Positions 37,649 through 45,704 of a DNA stretch of 64,000 nucleotides are shown here, one piece after another; positions within the stretch are counted from its first letter, which is position 1; each line of letters begins with the position of its first letter. Under the pieces are notes generated by a model. It was not told the origin of the DNA. It searched no databases and saw only the letters and a program-made list of their open reading frames with translations. The stretch lies in the NCBI RefSeq assembly GCF_009901565.1, contig NZ_WXEW01000003.1, forward strand, positions 621,312 through 685,311, in the 5' to 3' direction. The stretch comes from Herbidospora solisilvae. Its GTDB lineage: Bacteria > Actinomycetota > Actinomycetes > Streptosporangiales > Streptosporangiaceae. The translations under genes and the position numbers were made by a program.

Positions 37649-39225
37649 CCACATCAGAGCATCATGAGCATGGCATCGGGGGCTTCGTCGCCTTCGTAGG
37701 AGCTGGTCCCGGTGACGAGAACCTGCTGACGCTCCGGGGCGCCGATCTGCTGTCCAAGGCCGACGTCGTGGTCGTCGACCGCGAGTCGTACGGCCCGCTG
37801 CTGCGGCACTGCCGGGCCGGCGTCGACGTGCGTGACGTCGTGGCCGACCCCGGCGCGCTGGCCGGCGCGGTCGGCGCGGCCAAGGCCGGGAAGCTGGTCG
37901 TCCGGGTGTGCCCCGGCGACCCGTCGTTCTTCTCCTCGGTGTCCGAGGAGGTCGCGGCGTGTTCGCAGGACGAGGTCGACTTCGAGATCGTGCCCGGCGT
38001 GCCGCCGGCGACGGCGGTGCTGACCTACGCGGGCATCCCGCCGGCGTCGTCCGGGCCGGAGTTCCGGATCGTCGACGCGAGCCAGGTCGACGACTGGTCC
38101 AAGCACGCCTCGGTCGAGGGCACGCTGGTGATCTACAACGGGGTGGCCGAGGCGCCCGCGATCGGCAAGGCGCTGATCGCCGCAGGTCTGCCCGACTACA
38201 CCCCGGTCGCGGTGACCAGCGACGGCACCACCACCGAGCAGTACACCGTGGTCTCCTCGCTGGGCCGTCTCGGGCCCGACCTGAAGCACGCCGGCATGAC
38301 CGAACCGGCGCTCGTCGTGGTCGGCGACGCCGTCGGCCAGCGTGAGAAGCACTCGTGGTTCGAGACCAAGCCGCTGTTCGGCTGGCGGGTTCTGGTGCCG
38401 CGTACCAAGGAACAGTCCGCGGGCCTGTCGGAGCAGTTGCGGAGCTACGGCGCGGTGCCCGAGGAGGTGCCGACGATCTCCGTCGAGCCGCCTCGCACCC
38501 CGCAGCAGATGGACCGCGCCATCAAGGGCCTGGTCACCGGCCGCTACGAGTGGGTGGCCTTCACCAGCGCCAACGCGGTCAAGGCCGTGCGCGAGAAGTT
38601 CGAGGAGTACGGCCTCGACGCCCGCGCCTTCGCCGGGCTGAAGGTGGCCGCCGTCGGCGAGGCGACCGCGAGGGCCCTGGTCGAGTTTGGGGTCAAGCCC
38701 GACCTGCTGCCGACGGGCGAGCAGTCGTCCGAGGGGCTCCTGGAGGAGTGGCCGCCCTACGACTCGATGCTCGACCCGATCAACCGGGTGCTGCTCCCAA
38801 GGGCCGACATCGCCACCGACACGCTGGTGGCGGGCCTGACCGAGCTCGGCTGGGAGTGCGACGACGTGACGGCCTACCGGACCGTCCGGGCCGCCCCGCC
38901 GCCCGAGGAGATCCGCAACGCCATCAAGAGCGGCGGCTTCGACGCCGTCCTGTTCACCTCGTCCTCGACGGTGCGCAACCTCGTCGGCATCGCCGGCAAG
39001 CCGCACAACGTCACGGTGATCGCGGTCATCGGGCCGCAGACCGCCAAGACGGCCGAGGAGTTCAACCTGCGCGTCGACGTGATGGCCGACAAACCCTCGG
39101 CCTCGGCGCTGGCCGCCGCACTGGCGGAGTATGGTGCCAAGCAGCGCCAGGCGGCCGTCTCCGCCGGCGAGATCCCACGCCGCCCCTCGCAGACCCGAAG
39201 GGGTGCCCGGCGACGTCCCAAGTGA
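37645..39225 (+). CDS. hemD: uroporphyrinogen-III synthase fused to a methyltransferase-like domain
   Basis: This 526-residue two-domain protein has an N-terminal SUMT/CobA-like domain (about 15-245) with the first motif VGAGPGDENLLTLRGADLL. The KGGDPxxFGRGxEE motif is changed to CPGDPSFFSSVSEE. The C-terminal HemD domain (about 255-500, AFTSANAVKAV, VLFTSSSTVRNL) closes uroporphyrinogen III. TTG 37645 overlaps the hemC stop and is the only start that keeps the coupled arrangement. Loss of the second SUMT motif makes methylation doubtful. The C-terminus is basic. Confidence 0.93.
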   Translation: MTTSEHHEHGIGGFVAFVGAGPGDENLLTLRGADLLSKADVVVVDRESYGPLLRHCRAGVDVRDVVADPGALAGAVGAAKAGKLVVRVCPGDPSFFSSVSEEVAACSQDEVDFEIVPGVPPATAVLTYAGIPPASSGPEFRIVDASQVDDWSKHASVEGTLVIYNGVAEAPAIGKALIAAGLPDYTPVAVTSDGTTTEQYTVVSSLGRLGPDLKHAGMTEPALVVVGDAVGQREKHSWFETKPLFGWRVLVPRTKEQSAGLSEQLRSYGAVPEEVPTISVEPPRTPQQMDRAIKGLVTGRYEWVAFTSANAVKAVREKFEEYGLDARAFAGLKVAAVGEATARALVEFGVKPDLLPTGEQSSEGLLEEWPPYDSMLDPINRVLLPRADIATDTLVAGLTELGWECDDVTAYRTVRAAPPPEEIRNAIKSGGFDAVLFTSSSTVRNLVGIAGKPHNVTVIAVIGPQTAKTAEEFNLRVDVMADKPSASALAAALAEYGAKQRQAAVSAGEIPRRPSQTRRGARRRPK

Positions 39226-39245
39226 CCTCAGAAGGTGGTTTTCGC

Positions 39246-40232
39246 ATGAGTGCCGAGTTCCCGGTCGCCCGCCCGCGACGGCTGCGCCGGACCGCTCCGC
39301 TGCGCCGGATGGTGGCCGGGACCCGGCTCCACCCGGCCGAGCTGATCCTGCCGCTGTTCGTCAAGGAGGGCATCACCGAGCCGGCTCCGGTGGGGTCGAT
39401 GCCGGGGGTCGTCCAGCACACGCGCGAAAGCCTCCGCAAGGCCGCCCACGAGGCCGCTGAGGCTGGCGTGGGCGGCGTCATCCTGTTCGGCATCCCGGCC
39501 GTCAAGGACGGCCGGGGCTCCGGCGCCGACGACCCCGAGGGCATCGTCCAGCTCGCCCTGAACGATCTGCGGAGCGAGGTCGGCGACGCACTGGTGATCA
39601 TGTCCGACACCTGCCTCGACGAGTACACCGACCACGGCCACTGCGGCATCCTGACCGAGGCCGGCGAGGTCGACAACGACCTGACCCTGGAGCGTTACGC
39701 CGCCGCCGCGGTCGCCCAGGCCCGCGCGGGCTCCCAGGTGATCGCGCCCAGCGGCATGATGGACGGCCAGGTCGGCGCGATCAGGGCCGCCCTCGACGCC
39801 GACGGCCACGCCGAGATCCCGATCCTGGGTTACTCGGTCAAGTACGCCTCGGCGTTCTACGGCCCCTTCCGCGACGCCGCCGAATGCGCCCCCCAGTTCG
39901 GCGACCGCAGCGCCTACCAGCAGGACCCGGCCGGCCCGGTCGGCGAGGCGCTGCGCGAGGTGCGGCTCGACCTCGCCGAGGGCGCCGACGCCGTCATGGT
40001 CAAGCCCGCGCTGGCCTACCTCGACATCCTGCGCCAGGTCAGAGACCTGGTCGACGTGCCGGTGGCCGCCTACCAGGTGTCGGGCGAGTACGCCATGGTC
40101 GAGGCCGCCGCCGCCAACGGCTGGATCGACCGCGACCGCGTGATCATGGAGTCGCTGATCGCGATCCGCCGCGCGGGGGCCGACCTCATCCTCACCTACT
40201 GGGCCACGGAAGTGGCCCGGCGGCTGGGCTGA
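39246..40232 (+). CDS. hemB: delta-aminolevulinate dehydratase (porphobilinogen synthase)
   Basis: The 328-residue enzyme condenses two aminolevulinates. Schiff-base lysines occur in ILGYSVKYASAFYGPFRDA and AVMVKPALAYLD. The metal region reads DTCLDEYTDHGHCG: two of the three Cys of the zinc type remain and one is Asp. AAGGTGG precedes ATG 39246, 20 bases after hemD. Confidence 0.97.
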   Translation: MSAEFPVARPRRLRRTAPLRRMVAGTRLHPAELILPLFVKEGITEPAPVGSMPGVVQHTRESLRKAAHEAAEAGVGGVILFGIPAVKDGRGSGADDPEGIVQLALNDLRSEVGDALVIMSDTCLDEYTDHGHCGILTEAGEVDNDLTLERYAAAAVAQARAGSQVIAPSGMMDGQVGAIRAALDADGHAEIPILGYSVKYASAFYGPFRDAAECAPQFGDRSAYQQDPAGPVGEALREVRLDLAEGADAVMVKPALAYLDILRQVRDLVDVPVAAYQVSGEYAMVEAAAANGWIDRDRVIMESLIAIRRAGADLILTYWATEVARRLG

Positions 40233-40393
40233 CTCGACGCTTTGTCATCGGGTGGATTCAGAGCGCGAACCACGGCCGGCCTTCGGCCGTCCACGGCCCG
40301 CTTTCCTGGGGTCGCCCTGCGAAGATCCGGTCGGTCCGGGCATTATCGGGGGCAACAGCCCGTTTTTTCTCTGTGGGGGAGGAACAGCATCTG

Positions 40394-41017
40394 ATGGTCG
40401 GGGTCCCGCTCGCTCGCCGCTCCAAACGCCGCGCGCACCGAATACCGCACCGGCTCGAAGCGGTGGTCGACTACGCCCGGCTGGGCTGGGCGAGCTGTCT
40501 GGGAGCTCATCCGCTGCGTGAGGGGCAGCGGGCGTGCTCATGTGACCGTGTGGGCTGTCCGGATCCGGGCGCCCATCCGCTGTCGCCGGCCTGGCGTATG
40601 CAGGCCACGACCGACACGGCGCAGCTCACCCGGTGGTGGGAGCAGGAGCCAGAGGCGAATGTGATCCTGCCCACCGGACGGGTATTCGACGTGTTCGACG
40701 TCCCGGCGGACCTCGGGATGTCCGCCCTGACCGCCATGGAGTCTCCAGGCCCGGTTGCCGCAAGCGGCGACCGGGTTCTTTTTTTCGTGGCCACGCGCGG
40801 CAACCCCGAGGACGAGGACGAATGGTGGACGTCGTCGATCGACCACGCCCCGGAGACGATCGAGTCGAATCCGGGGCTGCGCTGGCACTGCCGTGACTCC
40901 TACGTCCTGGCGCCGCCGTCGTCGCTGGTCGGCGGGGGGACGGTGCGGTGGTTGCGGCCGCCCGACGGGCGTCCGCTGCCCGATCCGCTGCGCGTGCTGG
41001 ACGTGCTCGCCGACTAG
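40394..41017 (+). CDS. primase-polymerase (PrimPol N-terminal) domain protein
   Basis: This 207-residue protein resembles the bifunctional DNA primase/polymerase N-terminal domain. It has the opening [14 protein letters not shown], a Cys/His-rich [35 protein letters not shown] and VFDVFDVP, where Asp residues would bind metal. No helicase domain or phage genes accompany it, and it is short. Homologues next to hem genes occur in other actinomycetes, from memory. Whether it still makes nucleic acid is unclear. GGAGGA precedes ATG 40394. Confidence 0.75.
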   Translation: MVGVPLARRSKRRAHRIPHRLEAVVDYARLGWASCLGAHPLREGQRACSCDRVGCPDPGAHPLSPAWRMQATTDTAQLTRWWEQEPEANVILPTGRVFDVFDVPADLGMSALTAMESPGPVAASGDRVLFFVATRGNPEDEDEWWTSSIDHAPETIESNPGLRWHCRDSYVLAPPSSLVGGGTVRWLRPPDGRPLPDPLRVLDVLAD

Positions 41018-41028
41018 GCTCGGTGGCC

Positions 41029-42321
41029 GTGAGTCGTACCGATGAATCAGCGGCCCTGTTCGCGCGGGCCAAGGAGATCGTGCCGGGTGGGGTCAACTCG
41101 CCGGTCCGGGCGTTCAACTCGGTGGGGGGCACGCCCCGCTTCATGGCGTCCGGACAGGGTCCCCACATCACCGACGTCGACGGGAACACCTACGTCGACC
41201 TGGTCTGCTCGTGGGGGCCGATGATCCTGGGCCACCGCCACCCGGCGGTGGTGGAGGCGGTCACCCGGGCGATGTCGGGCGGGTTCTCCTTCGGCACGGC
41301 GACCGAGGGCGAGGTGCTGCTGGCCGAGGAGATCGTCTCCCGGGTGGCGCCGGTCGAGAAGGTCCGCCTGGTCAGCTCGGGCACCGAGGCCACGATGAGC
41401 GCGGTACGGCTCGCACGCGGCTTCACCGGCCGCTCGAAGATCGTCAAGTTCGCCGGCTGCTACCACGGCCACGTCGACGCCCTGCTGGCCTCGGCGGGGT
41501 CGGGCGTGGTGACGTTCGGCCTGCCCGACACCCCGGGGGTGACGGGCGCGGCGGCGGCCGACACGCTGGTGCTGCCCTACAACGACCTGGCGGCGGTCGA
41601 GGAGGCGTTCACGCTCCACGAGATCGCCGCGGTGATCACCGAGGCGTGCCCGGCGAACATGGGCGTGGTGCCGCCCGCCGAGGGCTTCAACCGGCGGCTG
41701 AAGGAGCTCTGCGCTGCCAACGGCGCGCTGCTCATCGTCGACGAGGTGCTGACCGGCTTCCGGGTCTCGGCCGAGGGGTGGTACGGCCTCGACCCGGTGG
41801 ACGCCGACCTGATGACCTTCGGCAAGGTCATGGGCGGCGGGCTGCCCGCCGCCGCGTTCGGCGGACGGGCCGACGTGATGGCCCGGCTGGCCCCCGAGGG
41901 CCCGGTCTACCAGGCGGGCACCCTGTCGGGTAACCCGCTGGCCTGTGCAGCCGGTCTGGCGACGCTGCGGCACTGTGACGCCGACGTCTACGCGCGAGTC
42001 GACGCCGCCGCGCTGGCCCTCGGCGACGCCGCGTCCGGCGCGCTCGCGGCCGAGGGTGTTCCCCACCGGCTGCAGCGGGCCGGGAACCTGTTCTCGATCT
42101 TCTTCACCGAGGGGCCGGTGACCGACTTCGCGTCGGCGAAGACCCAGAACACGGCCGTGTTCACCGCGTTCTTCCACGCGATGCTCGACCAGGGCGTCTA
42201 TCTTCCCCCGTCGGCCTTCGAAGCCTGGTTCCTGTCGTCCGCCCATGACGACGAGGCGCTGTCGAAGGTCGTCGACGCACTCCCGATCGCGGCCAAGGCC
42301 GCGGCCCAGGCTGCGGGTTAG
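41029..42321 (+). CDS. hemL: glutamate-1-semialdehyde 2,1-aminomutase
   Basis: This 430-residue PLP enzyme converts glutamate-1-semialdehyde to aminolevulinate. It has [37 protein letters not shown] and the PLP lysine in [12 protein letters not shown] choose GTG 41029 because TAGGCT (41015-41020) lies eight bases upstream, a leaderless arrangement in which the previous gene's TAG stop forms part of the -10. GTG 41023 is an alternative two residues longer. Confidence 0.96.
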   Translation: MSRTDESAALFARAKEIVPGGVNSPVRAFNSVGGTPRFMASGQGPHITDVDGNTYVDLVCSWGPMILGHRHPAVVEAVTRAMSGGFSFGTATEGEVLLAEEIVSRVAPVEKVRLVSSGTEATMSAVRLARGFTGRSKIVKFAGCYHGHVDALLASAGSGVVTFGLPDTPGVTGAAAADTLVLPYNDLAAVEEAFTLHEIAAVITEACPANMGVVPPAEGFNRRLKELCAANGALLIVDEVLTGFRVSAEGWYGLDPVDADLMTFGKVMGGGLPAAAFGGRADVMARLAPEGPVYQAGTLSGNPLACAAGLATLRHCDADVYARVDAAALALGDAASGALAAEGVPHRLQRAGNLFSIFFTEGPVTDFASAKTQNTAVFTAFFHAMLDQGVYLPPSAFEAWFLSSAHDDEALSKVVDALPIAAKAAAQAAG

Positions 42322-42437
42322 GCGCTCCGGGCGCGGTTCTTGGCGCGCGATTGGCGAGCGTTGGTGGCCAGGGTCTCGAGGTAGGAGACGCGGGCGACGG
42401 TGGACTGCTTCGTGAAGAGGTTGTTGATGATTCGCAT
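42318..42437 (-). CDS. possible 39-aa basic small protein
   Basis: A short open frame runs from ATG 42437 to TAA 42318: [16 protein letters not shown] at the start, ending in RAKNRARSA. It is rich in Asn, Thr, Arg and Ser, unlike a high-GC shadow, and lies between hemL and the divergent lysR gene. GAAG is the only ribosome-site-like sequence. Its stop overlaps the hemL stop on the opposite strand. No family recognised. Confidence 0.45.
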   Translation of the reverse strand: MRIINNLFTKQSTVARVSYLETLATNARQSRAKNRARSA

Positions 42438-42509
42438 GTCTTCATGATGCAACGCTTAATAGTTGAGGACAAGCGAGATTTTCTTGGGTGGACCCTTTAG
42501 ACTGACTAC

Positions 42510-43430
42510 ATGTTGGACTTGCACCGCTTGAAGGCCCTGTACGCGGTCGCCACCTACGGCTCGGTCGGCGCGGCGGCCGAGGCGCTGATGGTCACCCCGT
42601 CGGCGATCTCCCAGCAGCTCGCGAAGCTGGAGAAGGAGACCGGCGCGGTGCTCGTCGAGCGCAACGGCCGGGGCGTGAAGCTCACCGACGCCGCCGGGCT
42701 GCTCGCCGAGCACGCCGAGAAGATCCTCGCCCTGGTCGAGACGGCCGAGGCCGACTTCGAGGCGCTGCGCGGCGCGGTGGTCGGGCGGCTCTCGATCGCC
42801 GCCTTCCCGACGGCCGCGCGCGGCATCTTCCCCGCCGCGCTCAAACTGCTCAACGAGCAGCATCCCGACCTGGGCATGCTGTTCTGGGAGCGCGAGCCCG
42901 AGCGGCAGATCCGCGAGGTCACCCGAGGCGAGATCGACCTGGCGGTGGTGCAGGACTGGCTGAACCGCCCGATGGCCATCCCCGAAGGGCTGTCGCGGGC
43001 CGCCCTGCTCGACGACGTCGCCGACATCGCCGTGCCGGCCGACCACCCGCTGGCCGACCGGCGTGAGATCTCCCTGTCGGAGCTGCCCGACGACCGCTGG
43101 ATCACCTCGGCGCCGGGCACGGTCTGCCACGACTTCCTGCTGTTCCTGGTGCGGTCGGCGGGAAAGGAGCCCGACATCGTCTGCATGGCCGACGAATACC
43201 CGACCCAGCTCGCGCTGGTCGCGGCCGGCCACGGCCACGCGCTGATCCCCAGGCTCGGGCGCGGCGTGCTGCCGGAAGGGGTGCGGGCGATCCCGATCCT
43301 GCCCCGGCCGACCCGTCGCATCTACGCCCTGTGGCGTACCGACGCGGCCCGCCGGCCGGCCATCCGGGCCGCCGTCGACGCGCTGCGCACGGTGTGCGGC
43401 CAGTTGGAGACCACGCTCGAGCTGGTCTGA
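42510..43430 (+). CDS. LysR-family transcriptional regulator
   Basis: The 306-residue regulator has an N-terminal LysR helix-turn-helix (AVATYGSVGAAAEALMVTPSAISQQLAKLEKETG) and the periplasmic-binding-protein-like effector domain (about 92-295). TAGACT lies six bases before the ATG, so it is probably leaderless. No adjacent divergent operon other than the 39-residue frame is present, so the target is unknown. Confidence 0.93.
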   Translation: MLDLHRLKALYAVATYGSVGAAAEALMVTPSAISQQLAKLEKETGAVLVERNGRGVKLTDAAGLLAEHAEKILALVETAEADFEALRGAVVGRLSIAAFPTAARGIFPAALKLLNEQHPDLGMLFWEREPERQIREVTRGEIDLAVVQDWLNRPMAIPEGLSRAALLDDVADIAVPADHPLADRREISLSELPDDRWITSAPGTVCHDFLLFLVRSAGKEPDIVCMADEYPTQLALVAAGHGHALIPRLGRGVLPEGVRAIPILPRPTRRIYALWRTDAARRPAIRAAVDALRTVCGQLETTLELV

Positions 43431-43501
43431 GGCATTCCGATCAGACTCTTCGGCTGGCCTGACGCCGTCTCGTCATTTCCCGCGAGTAGGCTGGCGCCAC
43501 C

Positions 43502-44125
43502 ATGACTGAGACGACCGTCGTTCACCTGTTGCGCCATGGTGAGGTCTACAACCCGACCGGGGTCCTCTACGGCAGGCTGCCCGGCTTCCACCTGTCGGAC
43601 AACGGCCGGGCGATGGCCGACATGGTGGCCAAGTCGATCGCCAACCGCGACATCGTGACCCTGTGGAGCTCACCGATGGAGCGCGCCCAGGAGACCGCCG
43701 CACCCTCCGCCGAGGTGCTCAAGCTCCCCGTGGTCCTCGACGAGCGGCTGACCGAGGCCATGAACGTCTTCGAGGGCAAGCCGGTCGCCGGCGACAACCG
43801 CGCCTTCTTCCGCGATCCCCGCAACTTCTGGCACTTCCGCGACCCCCGCCGCCCTTCATGGGGTGAGGCCTACCGCGACGTCGTGGCCCGCATGAAATCG
43901 GTCATCGACGACGCCCGCGCCGAGTCCCGGGGCCACGAGGCGCTGCTGGTCTCCCACCAGCTGCCGATCTGGATCATCCGCCTGGCCGCCGAGAGCAAAC
44001 GCCTCTGGCACGACCCCCGCCGCCGCCAGGCCAGCCTGTGCAGCCTGACCACCTTCACCTTCGACGGCGACCGCCTCATCAGCGTCGGCTACAGCGAACC
44101 CGCCGCCGCACTGCTCAAGAACTAG
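43502..44125 (+). CDS. histidine phosphatase family protein
   Basis: The 207-residue protein has the RHG motif (LLRHGEVYNPTG) at the N-terminus, SSPMERAQETA and the second catalytic His in VSHQLPIW, as in phosphoglycerate-mutase-like phosphatases. It precedes the ResA/CcdA/ResB/CcsB genes on the same strand but is separated from them by a 285-base repeat region. TAGGCT lies nine bases before ATG 43502. Confidence 0.9.
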   Translation: MTETTVVHLLRHGEVYNPTGVLYGRLPGFHLSDNGRAMADMVAKSIANRDIVTLWSSPMERAQETAAPSAEVLKLPVVLDERLTEAMNVFEGKPVAGDNRAFFRDPRNFWHFRDPRRPSWGEAYRDVVARMKSVIDDARAESRGHEALLVSHQLPIWIIRLAAESKRLWHDPRRRQASLCSLTTFTFDGDRLISVGYSEPAAALLKN

Positions 44126-44166
44126 TAAAGATCTCGCCCCCGTGTCGCCACGTCTACTTGTGCCGT

Positions 44167-44344
44167 GTCCGGGCGCGCCGGCGTCTGGACTGAGGAGCGC
44201 AGGAGAGCGAAGCGAACCGGAGCGACGAGGGAAGACGCCGGACAAGAGCGCCCGGACCCGCCGCGCCGGAGGCGCGGCCATCAAACCAAGCGCCCGGACC
44301 CGCCGCGCCGGGGGCGCGGCCATCAAACAGAGAGCGCCCGGACC
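44167..44344 (+). repeat. palindromic intergenic element, copy 2, with two downstream hairpin units
   Basis: Layout: outer arm GTCCGGGCGC (44167-44176), G, 64-bp core (44178-44241), six bases, arm GCGCCCGGAC (44248-44257), the exact complement of the first. The second arm begins a 42-44 bp unit (44248-44289 and 44290-44333, with a third start at 44334-44344). Each unit holds a hairpin of the form CCGCGCC-loop-GGCGCGG followed by CCATCAAAC. The element lies in sense orientation, 41 bases after the histidine phosphatase gene. Confidence 0.85.
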
Positions 44345-44410
44345 GACCACCAACCAGGTGGGTCGATACTATGTTTGCTCTACCGGTTGTAGTTCAAGGA
44401 GATCTCCTCC

Positions 44411-44989
44411 ATGTCCCCCTTCTCGCGTGCTCTCGTCGCCGTGTGCTCGGTGCTCGTTCTGACCGGATGCGCCGGGAACGTCGGGGGGTCGGGGCAGCCG
44501 GAGTCCGACGACACCCGGTTCGTCGCCGGTGACGGCAAGGTCCAGGTCTTCGACGTAGGCGAGCGCAAGCCCGCCCCCGTCGTCGAGGGCCAGACCCTTG
44601 AGGGCACGCCCACGAAGATGGCTCCCGGCAAGGTCACGGTGATCAACTTCTGGGCCTCGTGGTGTGCGCCGTGCCGGGCCGAAGGGCCGACGCTCAAGGA
44701 CGTCGCCGCCCGCACCAAGGCCGACGGCGTCGACTTCCTCGGCATCAACTTCAAGGACCAGAAGGCCGCCGCCACCGCCTACGACGCCCAGCTCACGCCG
44801 GGCTATCCGAGCATCCACGACCAGAGCGGCAAGGTCCTGCTCGGGTTCTCCGGCACGGTCCCGCCCGCCGCCATCCCCTCCACGCTCATCATCGACAAGG
44901 AGGGCCGGATCGCGGCCCGCGCCCTGGGCGCCGTGAAGTACCAGGCCCTCCTCGACGCCGTGACCAAGGTCTCCAGTGAATCTCGCTGA
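44411..44989 (+). CDS. resA: ResA-like thioredoxin lipoprotein (TlpA family)
   Basis: The 192-residue protein has a lipoprotein signal with lipobox LTGC (Cys about residue 20) and an extracytoplasmic thioredoxin fold with the active site WASWCAPCR (Cys-x2-Cys) and a cis-Pro in IPSTLIID. ResA keeps the apocytochrome c haem-binding Cys reduced. AAGGAG precedes ATG 44411. It starts the four-gene system II cytochrome c maturation operon and overlaps ccdA by 14 bases. Confidence 0.92.
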   Translation: MSPFSRALVAVCSVLVLTGCAGNVGGSGQPESDDTRFVAGDGKVQVFDVGERKPAPVVEGQTLEGTPTKMAPGKVTVINFWASWCAPCRAEGPTLKDVAARTKADGVDFLGINFKDQKAAATAYDAQLTPGYPSIHDQSGKVLLGFSGTVPPAAIPSTLIIDKEGRIAARALGAVKYQALLDAVTKVSSESR

Positions 44990-45704
44990 CACCGTCGCCT
45001 CCGGGTCGCTGCTGGTCGCCCTGCCGATCGCGCTGCTCGCCGGCCTGGTGTCGTTCCTGTCGCCCTGCGTGCTGCCGCTGGTGCCGGGCTATCTGTCGTA
45101 CGTGACCGGCATGAGCGCCGACCCCAAGCGGGGGCGTCTGGTGCTGGGCTCGGGGTTGTTCGTGCTCGGGTTCGCCCTGGTCTTCGTGCTGGGCGGGGCG
45201 TTGTTCGGCGGGCTCGGGGCGGCCATGCTCGGGAACGCCGAGGTGATCACGCGGGTGCTGGGCGTGGTCACGATCGTGCTGGGGCTGGCCTTCATCGGGA
45301 TCATCCCCGGGTTGCAGCGCGACTTCCGCATCCACCGGGTGCCGGCCGCCGGGCTCGCCGGGGCGCCGCTGCTGGGTATCGTGTTCGGACTCGGCTGGAC
45401 GCCGTGCATCGGGCCGACGCTGGCCGTCGTGCTGACCCTCTCGGTCGACCAGGGCAGCGCCGCCAGGGGCGCGCTGCTCGCGTTCGGCTACGCCCTCGGG
45501 CTCGGGCTGCCGTTCGTGGCGGCCGGGCTCGCCTACCGCAAGGCGCTCCACACGTTCCGGGCGGTGCGCCGCCACACCCAGCTCATCACGCGGATCGGAG
45601 GAGCCATGCTGGTCGCCGTCGGGCTGCTGCTGGTCACCGGTCTGTGGGGCGAGCTCATCGCCGGTCTCCAGGTGTGGATCGGCGGATTCGAGCCGGTGAT
45701 ATGA
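44976..45704 (+). CDS. ccdA: CcdA-type thiol-redox membrane protein
   Basis: The 242-residue protein has six membrane helices with the paired Cys motifs SFLSPCVLPLVPGYLSY and GLGWTPCIGPTLA. It carries reducing equivalents across the membrane to ResA. GTG 44976 lies inside the end of resA, so translation is coupled. Confidence 0.95.
   Translation: MNLADTVASGSLLVALPIALLAGLVSFLSPCVLPLVPGYLSYVTGMSADPKRGRLVLGSGLFVLGFALVFVLGGALFGGLGAAMLGNAEVITRVLGVVTIVLGLAFIGIIPGLQRDFRIHRVPAAGLAGAPLLGIVFGLGWTPCIGPTLAVVLTLSVDQGSAARGALLAFGYALGLGLPFVAAGLAYRKALHTFRAVRRHTQLITRIGGAMLVAVGLLLVTGLWGELIAGLQVWIGGFEPVI

Noticed and set aside
44142-44462. plus-strand frame across the repeat region
   Set aside because: It reads through the palindromic element and its tandem units; the apparent protein repeat (TRRAGGAAI) is a by-product of the DNA repeat.
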